Shown: in pieces, positions 1-11,105 of the stretch
How the letters are laid out: each line of letters starts with the position of its first letter
How positions within the stretch are numbered: position 1 is the stretch's first letter
DNA from: Panicum virgatum
Taxonomy: Eukaryota > Streptophyta > Magnoliopsida > Poales > Poaceae
NCBI RefSeq assembly: GCF_016808335.1
Contig: NC_053139.1
Span: 40,606,464 to 40,670,463 of the forward strand
Direction of reading: 5' to 3'
DNA length: 64,000 bases
Notes under the pieces: model-generated
Seen by the model: the letters and a program-made list of their open reading frames with translations, nothing else
Databases searched by the model: none
What the model was told of the DNA's origin: nothing
Made by a program: the position numbers and the translations under genes

Positions 1-1392
1 GGTGGCCTTTTTGGCGCCGATGTGCTCGGGAAGGGCGGATCTGGTGGGTGGTGTACATATCCTCTTCTAATAGAGTAGTTTTACCTAGAATAAGGTTGGA
101 TTCCTTACCGGTGAAGATCTCGTCGGTAAGCTTTTGTCCCTTACAGATTTTCTATAGTATTGCCTGTGGTCTTGGTGAGCTAGTCCTGGTGCTGTCTGAG
201 GTGCTTGTGGTGCTTGATGGTCATATATTTTGCGTGGTTTTCAACATCGACGAGTATGTTATTGTTTCTATCTTCTGCGTCGGTGTTGGATTTCCTCGTG
301 TTTTTGTTGGTGCCGTTGGTGCCCATGGTGCCAGCGACAGTGCTGGATCTGTAATCCAGAACACAACGATACATATGTGGAGAAATTTTGAAAGGTTTGA
401 TTACCAACTCGTTGAGAAACCGGGTTGGGTTTGGTTCCCACCTTCAGTGGTGGTTTTGCTTCCCTTCGGGTTGTATCTTTCTCCGGTGAGTCAGGGCTGC
501 TGGTGGCCTTTGAGGCGCCAGATTCCTTGTTTTATCGGCGATGTGATGGTCGGTGGCCATCTTCTTCAGCCAGTGCGTTCATCGATCTTACAGCATGTCG
601 ATGCACTCGATATGCGACTCATGGTGGCATCGAAAAATTGTGAAGAGTTATCATCCGGAAGGGGGTCGGCTTCATGCTGCAGGTTGCTCCGATCGCCGCC
701 GACGAGTTTAACTGGGAGGACCTTGATCTTGCAAAGCCTGAGTTGTAGTTTTATTTTCTTTGAGAGGGTCTTTGTAAGATTTAATGTAAACATTAAGAAG
801 TTTATGTAATATATATTCTGGGTTTCTAAAAAAACAAGAGAGCACGAGCACCGAGATTCGTATACATCTTTCACTTTAAGATGCGTGCGCCAGTTGAAGC
901 TAACAGACAGAATGAGAGTAGGACGACGCGCTATCTGGGCCGACGTGGGAGGACCAACCCAAAAGGCTAAACCTAGAACAAAACGTGAGCTGAGGGGACG
1001 GACACAGGTGGCACAACATTATTGGCACACGAGAAATAAAGAAATAATATTTGTATTTTGAAATAAAGAAATAATATATACTACTTAACATTTACTCATT
1101 TTCTATTGTTGAAAAAAGGAAAATTAAAAACCACTAGCAGGACGTCCGGATCATGGGAAAAGAAATGAAAAAAAATACTCCGGTGGTGCCCACGGCACAG
1201 GGCGGTGCACGTGATCGTGCGCTGCTGATCCACCACCACTTTACCATCTGTCTGTTAGGAAACAATCGGGCGGGCTGCGGACGGAACGAAAGAAGAAACT
1301 GTGGAACACTACAACGGCTCGTAGTTTATGGGCCTGCTGTTGGACTGCTAATGGATTAAAAATATATGTACTAACTATTTTCTATAGTGAAA
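1..1392. other. Unassigned segment, possible retroelement 3' end
   Basis: No convincing gene is visible. A 253-codon open frame (48-809, +) has no recognisable domain, starts at GTG and is hydrophobic and low in charge, so I do not call it. Bases 700-835 look like a 3' untranslated end: a T/A-rich stretch ending in a run of A at about 828-834, as seen at ends of non-LTR retroelements. Bases 841-1392 show only short A/T-rich runs. The assignment to a retroelement is a weak inference. Confidence 0.25.
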
Positions 1393-1753
1393 GAGCCTGT
1401 AGCTCAGTGGTTACAAGAGCCTTAGTAGCACCTGAGGTCATGGATTCGACTCCCCATAAAAGCGAATATTCTGAGATTTAACGGTGTTGTGCATTCAGTG
1501 GTAGGTGACGTTCTTTGCCGGCTTAGTCTTCGAAGATGCTCATAGGGGTAGGGTTTGCCTACGTGTGTTCATAAAAGTGTGAATGTGCGTGCCTAAAACT
1601 CATAGGGATATAGTTTGTGTACGTGTGTTCATAGAAGTGTGAATGTGCGTACCTAAAACTCATAGGGGTAGGATTTGTGTACGTGTGTTCATTGGGGTGT
1701 GAATGTGCGTGCGTTGTGAGTGTCTGCGTTGTACTGTATAATCTCAAAAAAAA
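1393..1753 (+). mobile_element. tRNA-derived SINE with L1-like tail
   Basis: The head is tRNA-like. A Pol III box A (TAGCTCAGTGG) lies at about 1400-1410 and a box B-like GGATTCGACTCC at about 1441-1452. The body then runs through the CTTCGAAGATGCTCATAGG stretch typical of grass SINEs into a GTGTGCGTGCGTTGTGAGTG-type tail, and ends in an A-run at 1745-1753. It is not a tRNA gene because the cloverleaf cannot be closed and the homology continues well past the tRNA part. The tail has been expanded in tandem (separate entry). I could not find a target-site duplication. Confidence 0.7.
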
Positions 1754-1823
1754 ACTCATAGGTGTAGAATTTGTGTATGTGTGTTCATAGGAGTGTAAAT
1801 GTGCGTGCGTTGTGAGTGAGGCA
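1539..1823 (+). repeat. 60-bp tandem repeat in the SINE tail
   Basis: A 60-bp unit beginning CTCATAGGGGTAGG starts at 1539, 1599 and 1659. A further partial copy starts at about 1755, after the A-run. The internal motif GTGTGTTCATA...GTGTGAATGTGCGT recurs in each unit. The extra copy beyond the poly-A suggests either nested insertion of a second SINE or slippage within the tail. Confidence 0.8.
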
Positions 1824-1972
1824 TCGAATAGTTATTCTGAGCCCAGATACATCTCCTCTGTAGTTACTGTTCTTCCTCCCCACTGGTTCTGTACTAGTCC
1901 TCTAGCTTCTAGAGTCTTCTAGTCTATTCCAGATTTGTTCTGTGCTGCTTCTCTGATTTTATTCTCTACCTA

Positions 1973-2206
1973 CTCCCTCCGTTCCAAAATAATTGCATCT
2001 ATTGAGATCAAAATTTGTCCCACAAAAATTGCTAATTTTGACCCACCTACCACAAAAGACAAGATAATTTTCGAAAGATTTCCCAAAAAGACAACTAACA
2101 CTTCATCCACTCATCCCAAAATACAAATGGTACTTTTATAATTTAACACCTACCATTGGTTTGCGTGTTCAATCATAAAATTGTATTTATTTAGGAACGG
2201 AGGGAG
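1973..2206. mobile_element. Stowaway MITE (Tc1/mariner type)
   Basis: Terminal inverted repeats CTCCCTCCGTTCC (left, from 1973) and GGAACGGAGGGAG (right, to 2206) are flanked by TA on both sides (1971-1972 and 2207-2208). This is the diagnostic structure of grass Stowaway elements. At 234 bp it is non-coding; short ORFs over it are chance. Confidence 0.9.
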
Positions 2207-2208
2207 TA

Positions 2209-3199
2209 GATTGCTCTGCTGATCTCTAACCTCCCTTCCCCTCAGGTTGTGTACTCCGACTGTAATTGAATCAAGCTGTTCTGTGAATCGTTGAGAAGGG
2301 GTTGCTAACAGGCTGGTGAAGAGCTTGTTGAGGATGGGCGTTTCCCTGGGAACAGGTCCATCCATCGCTCGGAACATGGAAACCCCATCGATGCCGGGTG
2401 AATGGCTGTTAACCTGAAGCAACCCATGGAACCAGCTTGTCATAGTTAAGTCATATTCAGTATTTTGGAAAAATAACCCTTGCAGCAAGTAAAGTCACAG
2501 CAGACCAGCGCACCAATACCATAGCTTCTGTCTTCTGGAAACAATGCAGGGCAAGGGTATCAAATCAGACACCTCGAGAACTCAAAACAGTATGGGCATA
2601 GAGTATCAAATTGGAAACTAATAAATAGAAAATACATCCTTACCCTATCAACTTGAAATTGCTGGTTAATAAGCATGAATTTGATGGTTAATAAGCATGT
2701 CACAGACAGCAAATTAATTCGATCGGGAGGCAACATCCTTCCCCTATCAACAAAAACCCACAAGGAAATCACCAGAATCATATGAGGACAGCAATTGGAG
2801 CACCAAACAAACAATATTTCCAGTTGTACACACCTAAGATATAGATGCCTACATCAGACTACCATCATAACCAACGGTTGCAACAGAAAGAAAAAAAATT
2901 GCTGAGCCAAAACCTGATAAGGAAACTAAAAAAATACCAGAGGGGGATGGAGCCGATCTGATTGGAGGCAGTGCAGATGCATGCGGATCAAATAGCAAAA
3001 CTTAGAAACTAAATTGTAGGCAAACATGTTTCAATCTAAAATTGAACAACTATATGTACTATGGTCTATGGACACAAGCCAAACATGCATACAACATGGC
3101 AAGATAAATAAACAGATGCCAGATAAATAAACATGCATACAACAGAGTTTTGACAGAAGATTTTCAAACATACAGAACTTCTTTCTCCATGCCCTGGAC
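2209..3199. other. Intergenic stretch, no gene recognised
   Basis: About 1 kb of ordinary-composition DNA. A minus-strand open frame of 112 codons (2150-2488) partly overlaps the MITE and shows no domain. A weak direct repeat of a GATAAATAAACATGCATACAA-type motif occurs near 3105 and 3122. I see no splice-consistent gene model. Confidence 0.4.
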
Positions 3200-3392
3200 G
3201 GATGGAGTTCCCGGTGGCCAACAAGAAGCTCACCGAGGAACGCGTCGTTCCTCTTCACCCGGACCAAGACATGAGCGGGGCCGTCGACTATCCGGGCGCA
3301 AGTTCTGCTTCAATCTAAGTACCTGACCGGCGTGGAGATGCCCCAGCAGCTACTGTTCCTCAAACTCAGCCACAACCGGATCTACGGCTAAT
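3200..3392 (+). pseudogene. PGIP-like leucine-rich-repeat fragment
   Basis: In shifting plus-strand frames the translation gives pieces typical of the C-terminal LRRs of polygalacturonase-inhibiting proteins. An MSGAVDY piece and a KFCFNL piece lie near 3271-3318. They are followed by LTGVEMPQQLLFLKLSHNR and IYG at about 3325-3388, matching the family pattern VExPxxLxxLDLSHNxIxG. The pieces lie in different frames and the last ends at a stop, so this is a broken fragment of perhaps 60 codons. The call rests on motif memory, not a search. Confidence 0.45.
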
Positions 3393-4247
3393 TGATGGGC
3401 TTTTGATTTTACGCCCAAATTTAGATTTCAACATCAAATCCCACAAAATTCTGAGGGGTCGGTGAAGGGGATTGCTACCTTTTGTTGCCTGGGTTCCCAA
3501 TCGTGGGAGGAGAGAGGATGAGCAAGGGAGGCAGCGTGATTTGGCGAGCGCTCCAATCTTCTCTTTGTTTGATCTGCCGAGTGTTCGAGCGAGGATGGGA
3601 GGCAACGCCTGCGTCGAGGTGGAGGAGGTGCCTGCGTTGAGGAAGAGGAGGCGACAACGATGGGGTTGAAGTGGTCGGGTTGCGGAGGATGCGGCGTGGC
3701 GGCCGGGGACGGATCGGCAGCGCGGCGGCGGCGCGGACGGTGCGGCGACCGGGGACGGAGTAGCGATGGCGCGGACGGGGAGCGGCGGCGCGGACGGCGG
3801 CGACAGCCGGGACGAAGCGGAGGCGCGGACGACAACCGATGACGGGGAGAGTGGGCAGGTGGAAGCGGACGCCTGCGCCGACGGCCGGCCGGAGGAGGAT
3901 GATGCGCGTCGGCTGGCGGGCTGTCAGGCAACAGAGGCCTTGATTCAGCTCGTCAGTTTCGTCAGACAAGTGAACAAGTCGAGCTGCAAGGTAGTCGGCG
4001 CTATTCAAGACGTTTCGGCGACTTCACCTGGATCGTTTGATGCTCATCCGACGGCTTATGAGAAGGATGTAGGAATTAGCAGTTCATTCTGTTTAAACTC
4101 TGTTTAATTCAGTTAATCTATGTTTAAGTTAATGACCACGCCACCTGCTATTTAGGCTGGTCGGGACTCTGTAATAAGCAAGCGGAAGTAAACCCTAAGA
4201 TATTTGATAGGTTAGCAGTAGCTTTAGAATAACCAATCTGGCTGTTA
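3393..4247. other. GC-rich low-complexity segment
   Basis: Bases about 3590-3910 are strongly GC-rich, with CGGCG and GGAGGA runs that leave open frames on both strands at once (for example 165- and 177-codon minus-strand frames rich in Pro, Arg and Ala). Overlapping openness in several frames reflects composition, so I do not call a gene. It could be a 5' exon or CpG-rich flank of a lost gene. Confidence 0.35.
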
Positions 4248-4592
4248 GGCTATCTGCCCCGCAGCCCTGTATCTGCGTCTGCGTCTGAATTGGAAATACC
4301 GCGGTGGAACTGCTGCACCGCGCACCTGTATCCGCGCCCCAAAAGCTCCGTTGCTACAGTGCACCTCCAATCCTAGCGGCAGCTAGATGGAACGCTATCT
4401 CCGCTGCACCCCGCTACCATGTGGGCCGCGCCCCGCCACTGCGAGTTGCCGCCCCGCTCGCTGTTGATTTAGGGATGCATATACAGGCCAACAGGGGCAG
4501 CGTTTCCTTCTTTACCGATTTGTACATCCACCTGACATATGAACCATACCTCCTTTACAGGTTGATTTAGCATTGGAGCGGTGCGGATAGCC
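4248..4592. mobile_element. Tourist-like (PIF/Harbinger) MITE
   Basis: The left end GGCTATCTGCCCCGC and the inverse of the right end, GGCTATCCGCACCGC, match at 13 of 15 positions. Both sides carry the 3-bp direct repeat TTA (4245-4247 and 4593-4595), the PIF/Harbinger target preference. The 345-bp element is non-coding; the 88-codon frame inside it is spurious. Confidence 0.75.
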
Positions 4593-4595
4593 TTA

Positions 4596-4965
4596 TCTTG
4601 TATCCAGACCATATATCCTCTATATCATGCTGCTGTAGGTCATCGGGAACCTCTGATCTCGTGATTTTCTCTTCTTCTTTTCTACTTTCTGCGCTGGTTC
4701 CTCACACGGGCGGGGAAGGATGCGCGCGGCAACGGGCGGGCGGGGTGGGAGGAGGATGATGCGCGCGGCGGCGGGCGGATCCACGAGGGACGGAGCGGAT
4801 CGGACGAGCAGCCTTATTTTGAATCGCGACGGGGCGAGCGACCTAGGACTACGAACTACTAAGGGGTAGGGGTAGGGGGCGACGTAAGGAGAGGATGATG
4901 AAGGACCCTTAGCTTCTTTTTAGTAGTATAGATATAGATAGAGATATAATTATAGTATTTTATAC
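4596..4965. other. GC-rich stretch ending in TATAGA repeats
   Basis: A GC-rich block (about 4690-4880) is followed by TTTTTAGTAGTATAGATATA and further TAGA/TATA repeats near 4916-4950. That tail resembles the microsatellite-like end of some grass retroposons. No coding capacity is visible. Confidence 0.3.
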
Positions 4966-5083
4966 AGAACATTCTACGATTAATCACGATTCAAATTAGG
5001 AGATTTTCTAAAATTTGGTGTGTCAGAACCTCCTACGATTAATCGCGATCCGAACTAGGGGATTTTCTAAAATTTGGTGTCTC
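4966..5083 (+). repeat. Two-copy 59-bp tandem duplication
   Basis: Unit 1 (4966-5024) and unit 2 (5025-5083) both begin AGAAC, contain GATTTTCTAAAATTTGGTG and are directly adjacent. They differ at a handful of positions, so the duplication is not very recent. Confidence 0.85.
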
Positions 5084-6284
5084 TGTATTTTACACATGAC
5101 ATTGCGATTATTAACTGTGATCCAATATTTTGCAGGAAAACATTTATATTTACAAATTAGTCTCCTTTTGGCTCTTTGCGCCTGCTGCCCTCCTGGCTGG
5201 CTCCCTCGCATGGCGATGGCTCCCGGCAGCACTCGAGATTCCTGCGGTACGCCCTCCAACAGCCCAGCCGCACATAGCGCCCCTCTCGTGGTCACACACT
5301 CATCCTCCTGCACCCTCCTTCGTCCCCGGCAACGCCGAGCTGGCCGCGGGCCGCCCGATGGACACACCGCTCAGATGCTCTACCAGCGGCAGAGCGTCTC
5401 TGACTCCGCCGCCGCCATCATACGAGCAGCCGAGTGGATCCCTTCTCCGGTCTCCTCGATCTCTGTGGATGAGCCAGAGAGTTTTTCTGTTAGAATCTAC
5501 CCCAAAAGTAAGCCAATAATTTTTACTATTTCGCTACAGAGTTTTAACTACTTAATTATATAGTTGCATACTCCATCCATTCAGTTTTGATTGATATATT
5601 CATATGCCACAATGACCAAGAGTATCACGTGTGCTTATCAATTTAATAAATGCATCATAGACTTTTTTATTGGTCATTCAATACTTTAACTAAAAACTCC
5701 TTGTTACTGGTGCTATTTATTGCCACAGTCCATGCCAATAGTAAATATAGCTATCATTTTTAAACATTTGAGTTTTGAAATATAAGCTCAACTATTTTAT
5801 CTCATATGGTCTGCCTATGTCGTTGGAACAATTCTAGTTTTGATGACTAGGCTTGGTGTCCAGTTAACTGACAGCATCAACGTTCTAATAATCATCCAAA
5901 TTTTCATTAGCATGTGATTGCTCCTGTTAAATCATGTAATCACTTAATCAGTTATAAATCCTGTAACCACTTAATCAGTCCCTTGTCTTCTTTCTGCTCT
6001 AAAACTCCAGGTTTTATCTGCTGTACCAGAAGGCAAAGGTGTTTCTTCTTGTGCATCAGTGGGGGTTGCCACAATGTCTGCTATTGCCGCTGCCTATGGT
6101 TTGTAGATTGAAGAGCGATCGATCTCTAGGGGCTATCCTGCCAGCGGGCCAGAATTGGAGGGGATTGTTTGTTTTGTGCGCCCGGCTTGGCGATAAGTGC
6201 GACTTGGTCGTCTCATGAGTCATGACTGCCATCCATCCATTTTCTATAATCTGCATCAGCGGGTCCACCGGGAGCCCCACAGAA
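5084..6284. other. Unassigned segment with open frames
   Basis: Two overlapping plus-strand frames (182 codons at 5015-5563 and 129 codons at 5130-5519) cover a GC-rich island at 5160-5470. Neither shows a recognisable domain, and the openness in several frames fits composition. The second contains a short hydrophobic stretch (LVSFWLFAPAALLAGSLAW), so it could be a signal-like first exon, but no downstream exon could be joined. Bases 5570-6284 are A/T-rich with nothing recognisable. Confidence 0.3.
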
Positions 6285-6440
6285 GGTAGAGCTAATTTTA
6301 AGAGCTCTGGTGATAAGCGGCGATCAGCCGGTTTAATCTTTTGAAGGTGCTCACAGGAATAGTGTTGTGCGCGTGTATTTACTAAAGATGAGTGTATGTA
6401 CGTGTAGGTGAACGTATGAGATTTTACTGTATTTTAAATT
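6285..6440 (+). mobile_element. Degenerate SINE 3' part
   Basis: The stretch from about 6300 (AGAGCTCTGGTG, AGCCGGTTTAATCTT, GAAGGTGCTCACAGG) to the GTGTATGTACGTGTA...ACTGTATT end follows the same order as the second half of the SINE at 1393-1753. It is diverged and lacks the tRNA-like head, so it is a 5'-truncated or decayed copy. Confidence 0.5.
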
Positions 6441-6542
6441 TTTTTCTAAATTTCTCCCCTGACCCAGTCTCTCCTCTCTTTCAAAAGGGGAAAAAAAACT
6501 TCTCTAAAGTGCTGATCTGGCTGGCTCACTGCTGGAGCCATC

Positions 6543-6622
6543 GCCATTAACACCAGAAGACAAAGACGACTTCAAGTTGCTTGCCATTAACACCAGAAGA
6601 CAGAGGCGACTTCAAGTCGCTT
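6543..6622 (+). repeat. Two-copy 40-bp tandem duplication
   Basis: Units at 6543-6582 and 6583-6622 both start GCCATTAACACCAGAAGACA and end TTCAAGT-GCTT. They differ at only about four bases, so this is a local recent duplication, probably within the 5' leader exon of the downstream CNL gene. Confidence 0.85.
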
Positions 6623-6750
6623 CCCCGGCGTTGTCTATCCTCATCCTCCTCACCCCATCTCTTGCGTATGGTAGGGAGAAGCCAGAAATATTTTCAGGCA
6701 TTTCAGTACAGTTCTTCGCTCTCAGTTTCTGGGAGATACAGATACCTCCG

Positions 6751-7810
6751 GTGAGAGCGATCTAACTTTTTTCTTGGCAAAGCATTAATTTTCTCCATAC
6801 CCATACAAACCCCATTTTAGATATTTTTTTACCAAAGGCAAATTTCCCATCTTTATTAGGAGTTATATGGTTCTTACTTTGAAGTTTGAACTGATACTTG
6901 CGCTAAAAAAAAACATTTGCATGATTTGCCCGTATGCTTTCATATATATAGTGGAGCTAGATGAACCAGGGTTTGCAATTCACTGGTTATTTGTTATTTA
7001 GTTGTATGAAACTATGAACTAATACTAGAATGTTCAAATTTGGAGTAGTTTTTGATGTTCGTACCATATCTGGAGTTTTTTAGAAGCCGTTTGGGAGGGC
7101 TCTCCCAAAGCGGCTCACTGGTGAAGCCAAAAAAGTAGCTTCACTCAGCTTCTAGTTTATTTTTACCTCAGCTTACAAAGCAGTTTTACGCTACAGTGCC
7201 TCATTTGCACAAAACAGGTGAAGTCGAAGCCACAATAAGCCCTCCCAAACAGACTACACACACCCTGTAGCTGTTTTGCACAGCCTTTTAACGGTCTTTA
7301 AGAGGTATTGCCAAATTACAACAATTTAATTTGAAGGACCTCCTTATGTATAATTTTGTGGTATACCTCCCGAGACCTCCCAAGGACCATAAAATCTGCC
7401 ATTTTGCATGCTCGTTACAGCAATTTCACAAACCAAGTTTTGCTTGAGAGAGTTGTGGCTAGGGTATTAACCTAGGCCGGAGTGCTTTCTTTTTGTTTGC
7501 CTTTTGTTTCTCCCCTTTGTTTTCCCTGGCTTAGGTCATTGTTCCTTTTCAAAAAAAAATCACAAACCAAATTTGCTCTTTTTTATGCAAACATGTACTT
7601 TTTTTTATTAAAAGTGGTGTCTATATTCATTGAGTCCGTTGGGGCTTAAAAGTACTTATTATAATGCCAAACAGTACCAATTAATTTGAAGGTGAATATT
7701 TTAACGGGGGCAGGGTCCCTCGATAAATCACCACAAATATCGGTGTAAAAGAGAAAAACTCTAGGGTTGGCACCTACTGGCTTTTAGAAAATGTCTTTTC
7801 TATTTTGCAG
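6751..7810 (+). other. Predicted 5'UTR intron of the CNL gene
   Basis: A donor-like CCTCCG|GTGAGAG at 6751 and a pyrimidine-rich acceptor TCTATTTTGCAG ending at 7810 would remove this stretch. That would place the start codon 7818 just seven bases into the second exon. Nothing else in the interval is coding. It contains a foldback MITE (7089-7250). This is inference from splice motifs only. Confidence 0.35.
7089..7250. mobile_element. Foldback MITE with GTTTGGGAGGGCT ends
   Basis: GTTTGGGAGGGCT at 7089-7101 is the exact inverse complement of AGCCCTCCCAAAC at 7238-7250. The interior (CTTCACTCAGCTTC, AAAGCAGTTTTACGCTACAGTG) is typical of short grass foldback elements. I could not define a clean target duplication, so the superfamily is left open. 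Confidence 0.6.
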
Positions 7811-7817
7811 TACTTAC

Positions 7818-10418
7818 ATGGACACTATGGTGGAAGTAAAGCTATCAGACTTTGCAATCTCAGTCCTCCAAATGGCTTCATCGTTTGGTATAGACTGGGC
7901 TGTTAATGAAATAAAATCAGCATGGAACGTCAAGAAAGAACTCGGGAATTTGGAAAGGTCACTGAGATCTATCTGTGCTGTTCTTCAAGATGCCGAGGAG
8001 AAGCAGTCCACTTCTCACGCCCACCAAGAATGGCTGGACAATTTGAAAGATGTTGTCTATGATGTAGATGATATTTTAGATGATGTCGCCACCAGAGCTT
8101 TGGAGAAAGAAGTTTATCCTGGCCTATTCAATCAGATGAGTTATCTGCTTGCTTATCCCTTCAAATTGAGTCGCAAAATAAAAGACGTACGTGGAAAATT
8201 AAACAAGATAGAGGCTGAAAGAGTGCAATTTAGATTAACAGAGCAGCTAATTGATACCCAGGTAAATAGAAACAGCAATAGGGAGACCCATTCCAACATC
8301 AATGAGCCAGACATTATTGGAAGAGATGAAGCTAAAAACAAGATTGTTGCAATGATTCTAACAGCTGCAGACTGCTCAAGTCCTTTGTCCGTGCTTCCTA
8401 TTGTTGGTTTAGGTGGCATAGGAAAAACTGCATTGGCGAAGTTGATTTACAATGATGTGAGGATTACTGATAAGTTTGAACATAGGTTCTGGGCATGTGT
8501 GTCTGATGTATTTGACCTCAAGAAGATACTGGACGACATTATACAATCATCTACAGGTGAAAGGCACACACAACTAAACTTGGAGATGCTACAGATCAAA
8601 TTGTATGGGATTTTACATGAAAAGAGATATTTACTTATACTTGATGATATGTGGAATGATAAGGCTAGTGAGTGGGATGAATTGAAAAGCCTTTTGTCTA
8701 GAGGTGGGAGTGGAAGTGTGATTATAGTGACCACACGTAGTTCAAATGTCGCCACAGTGGTGAAGACCTTGGAACCATATTGTTTGGAAAAATTAAAGCT
8801 AGATGAGAGCTTGCAAGTATTTATTCGGCATGCATTTAGAGGTGACGAAAACAAGGACCCCCAGTTGTTAAAAGTTGGGAAGTCCATTATAGAGAAATGT
8901 CATGGTATCCCCTTGGCGGCGAAGACATTGGGTTCCATGTTGTGTAATACTCGGGATTTTGAAGATTGGCGACGCATCGAGAAAGACAAACTATGGAATT
9001 TTAAGCAAGAAAAAGACGATATCTTGCCAGCATTAAAATTGAGTTATGATGCACTTCCTCCTCATTTACAAGCATGCTTTGCTTCCTTATCTACTTTCCC
9101 AAAAGGCTTGGAGCTTTTTACAGATTGTCTTGTCATGTTCTGGATGGCATTAGGATTGTTGCCTAGAACTAGCGAAAGTAAAGAAGCAATAACTATTGGG
9201 ACAAAGTACTTGCTCGAATTTCTCGGTAGATCTCTTTTCCAAGACCATTTTTTTGCTCATGATGGCACCATTCAAACTTGTAAAGTGCATGATCTTATTC
9301 ACGATCTTGCAGTATTTGTGTCCCAGAAGGAGAATGTAGTTGTTAACAGTGAAAGTGTTAATTTCTCTGAGAGGAACAGGCAAGTGGTATGGGACCGCCA
9401 GGACTTCTCCATGGAGGTAAAAAAAAATTCTGAAGAAACGAAGATAGATTTTCATAAGAAGCTGAAAAGGGCATGCAAAGCTAGGATATTTGCAGGCAGA
9501 TATAATTGTGGCACTGTGAGTAAAGCATTTCTTGAGGACCTTTTCTCCACATTCACATTGCTGCGCGTCTTGATTCTTTCGGAACTTGAGTTTGATGAGC
9601 TACCGGATTCGGTTGGAGATTTGAGAAACCTAAGACACCTTGATCTACGATGGAACAGGAAAATAAAATTCCTTCCAAATTCTTTATGTAAGCTGGTGAA
9701 TCTACAAACACTTCATCTCAGTGGTTGTGACCAATTAGCGGAGCTACCTAGAGATGTCCATAGACTTGTCAATCTTACGAGGTTGGTCCTAACATCAAAG
9801 CAAAAATATTTACTGAAAGATGGGTTTTGTGGTTGGTCCTCCCTGCTATATCTACAATTGATTGACTGCCTTGAGTTAACATCGTTGACACAAGGATTTG
9901 GCAACCTCGTTGCACTTAGGGAGCTACTCATCTTCCATTGTCCGAAGCTAACTTCTCTCCCTTCTTCCATGAAGGACCTCTCAACACTCGAGAGGTTAGT
10001 GATTAATAACTGTGAAGAACTGGATATAATGGAACCAGAGGAAGCCTTGAGCAGGTTAGGAACTCTTCGTTCACTTGAACTCGTTGGACTTCCAAGGTTG
10101 GTGGGTTTTCCAGAGAGCTTCAAATCTGCTGCATTATCACTTCAGTATGTTTTGCTTAAGGATTGCAATTGGTTGGAGAAGTTGCCTGGTTTCATCCAAC
10201 ATTTCACTTCTCTTAAGAAAATTGTGCTTTGCGATTGCCCCATGTTGAGCAGGAGATGTGCGGTGGGCTCTGGTGAGGATTATCATCTCATCTGCCATGT
10301 CCCCGTCATGACATTGACAGGAGGATGCTCCAAAGGTATTGACCCCAAATTTGCTATTCAGTCAATTGAATTCACTGTACCACAAAGACTAAATTACTTC
10401 ATCCCATCACAAATATGA
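7818..10418 (+). CDS. CC-NBS-LRR disease-resistance-type protein (RGA-like)
   Basis: This is an intracellular immune receptor of the plant CNL class, expected to recognise a pathogen effector and trigger cell death. It is a single-exon gene. I chose the ATG at 7818 because a splice-acceptor-like TTTTGCAG ends at 7810; an in-frame ATG at 7791 would add nine residues. Counting from 7791, the order is: Rx-type coiled coil at about 13-150 with an EDVID-like [12 protein letters not shown] (88-99); P-loop GLGGIGKT (206-213); RNBS-A with FWACVSD (233-239); kinase-2 LLILDDMW (281-288), whose Trp marks the non-TIR class; RNBS-B VIIVTTR (310-316); GLPL-type CHGIPLA (370-376); an MHD position reading VHD (499-501); and LRRs from about 585 to 830. 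The length of about 870 residues is normal. No stop or frameshift is seen. A related relic lies at 14002-14147. Confidence 0.93.
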   Translation: MDTMVEVKLSDFAISVLQMASSFGIDWAVNEIKSAWNVKKELGNLERSLRSICAVLQDAEEKQSTSHAHQEWLDNLKDVVYDVDDILDDVATRALEKEVYPGLFNQMSYLLAYPFKLSRKIKDVRGKLNKIEAERVQFRLTEQLIDTQVNRNSNRETHSNINEPDIIGRDEAKNKIVAMILTAADCSSPLSVLPIVGLGGIGKTALAKLIYNDVRITDKFEHRFWACVSDVFDLKKILDDIIQSSTGERHTQLNLEMLQIKLYGILHEKRYLLILDDMWNDKASEWDELKSLLSRGGSGSVIIVTTRSSNVATVVKTLEPYCLEKLKLDESLQVFIRHAFRGDENKDPQLLKVGKSIIEKCHGIPLAAKTLGSMLCNTRDFEDWRRIEKDKLWNFKQEKDDILPALKLSYDALPPHLQACFASLSTFPKGLELFTDCLVMFWMALGLLPRTSESKEAITIGTKYLLEFLGRSLFQDHFFAHDGTIQTCKVHDLIHDLAVFVSQKENVVVNSESVNFSERNRQVVWDRQDFSMEVKKNSEETKIDFHKKLKRACKARIFAGRYNCGTVSKAFLEDLFSTFTLLRVLILSELEFDELPDSVGDLRNLRHLDLRWNRKIKFLPNSLCKLVNLQTLHLSGCDQLAELPRDVHRLVNLTRLVLTSKQKYLLKDGFCGWSSLLYLQLIDCLELTSLTQGFGNLVALRELLIFHCPKLTSLPSSMKDLSTLERLVINNCEELDIMEPEEALSRLGTLRSLELVGLPRLVGFPESFKSAALSLQYVLLKDCNWLEKLPGFIQHFTSLKKIVLCDCPMLSRRCAVGSGEDYHLICHVPVMTLTGGCSKGIDPKFAIQSIEFTVPQRLNYFIPSQI

Positions 10419-10793
10419 CGCTTTGGCTATTAGTAATATCCATAACAAATATACTATCATGGAAAGAGGTATACATATTATGAAATTATTTTTCATATTG
10501 AATCTATTAAGGTCAATCTAGTTTTGTAAATTTAAATAAAATCATAGATGTTGACAGTGATAGGTAAAAAAGATTGACTTAAGATAAATCTTATGAACAT
10601 AGTTAAATGTTAAAAAGATTTATCTGGGTTATACGCTCTAAGCTTATCTCACTCCTTATCTTTTAACTTATGCGTGTACAGGACACTTGAGGCTATGGCA
10701 AGCTCGCAGATTCATATCGTCCATGATTGAATAAATACGACACAAATTTTCTAGGCAGTGTGCTCTCAGCTAAGCCTGACCCTTCTTTTCAAA
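10419..10793. other. 3' flank of the CNL gene
   Basis: A/T-rich sequence follows the stop codon and probably includes the 3'UTR (candidate AATAAAAT near 10534 and GAATAAATACG near 10729). No ORF or repeat is recognised. Confidence 0.4.
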
Positions 10794-11105
10794 TCAGTGT
10801 AGAGAAATTTTACAATGCCCGGGGAGGCGTTGAGAAGCATTTCATGTGTCTATGATTTGTGGGCCCAAATGAGGGTAGGCGTTGGGAGGCGTCAACGAGG
10901 AGGCGTCGGGAGGTGTTTCAATGTGTCTATGGTCGGTGGGCCCGTAAATGTCATAACGCCTCCCAACGCTTCCCAATACCTCAAGTTTAGAGGATTAGAA
11001 ATTTCATGGCAATTGCTTTTTGTAGTTATATTTTTTAATGAAGGGTAAAAGAGCAAACTCATAATTTTAATGAGTAAGATGAATATTTGTTTAAAGAAAA
11101 AGATG

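Noticed and set aside
48..809. 253-codon open frame
   Set aside because: Starts at GTG, has no domain, and its 3' part looks like an A/T-rich untranslated end.
1400..1455. tRNA-like box A and box B
   Set aside because: The sequence continues as a SINE body with an L1-like tail and cannot fold into a full cloverleaf, so it is not a tRNA gene.
3434..4107. Overlapping Pro/Arg/Ala- and Gly/Ala-rich frames
   Set aside because: Open on both strands at once because of GC-rich low complexity; no motif and no splice-consistent model.
4304..4570. 88-codon plus-strand frame
   Set aside because: Lies wholly inside the Tourist-like MITE.
4690..4950. Helitron 3' end
   Set aside because: No CTRR terminus with a preceding short hairpin could be identified at the TATAGA-rich end.
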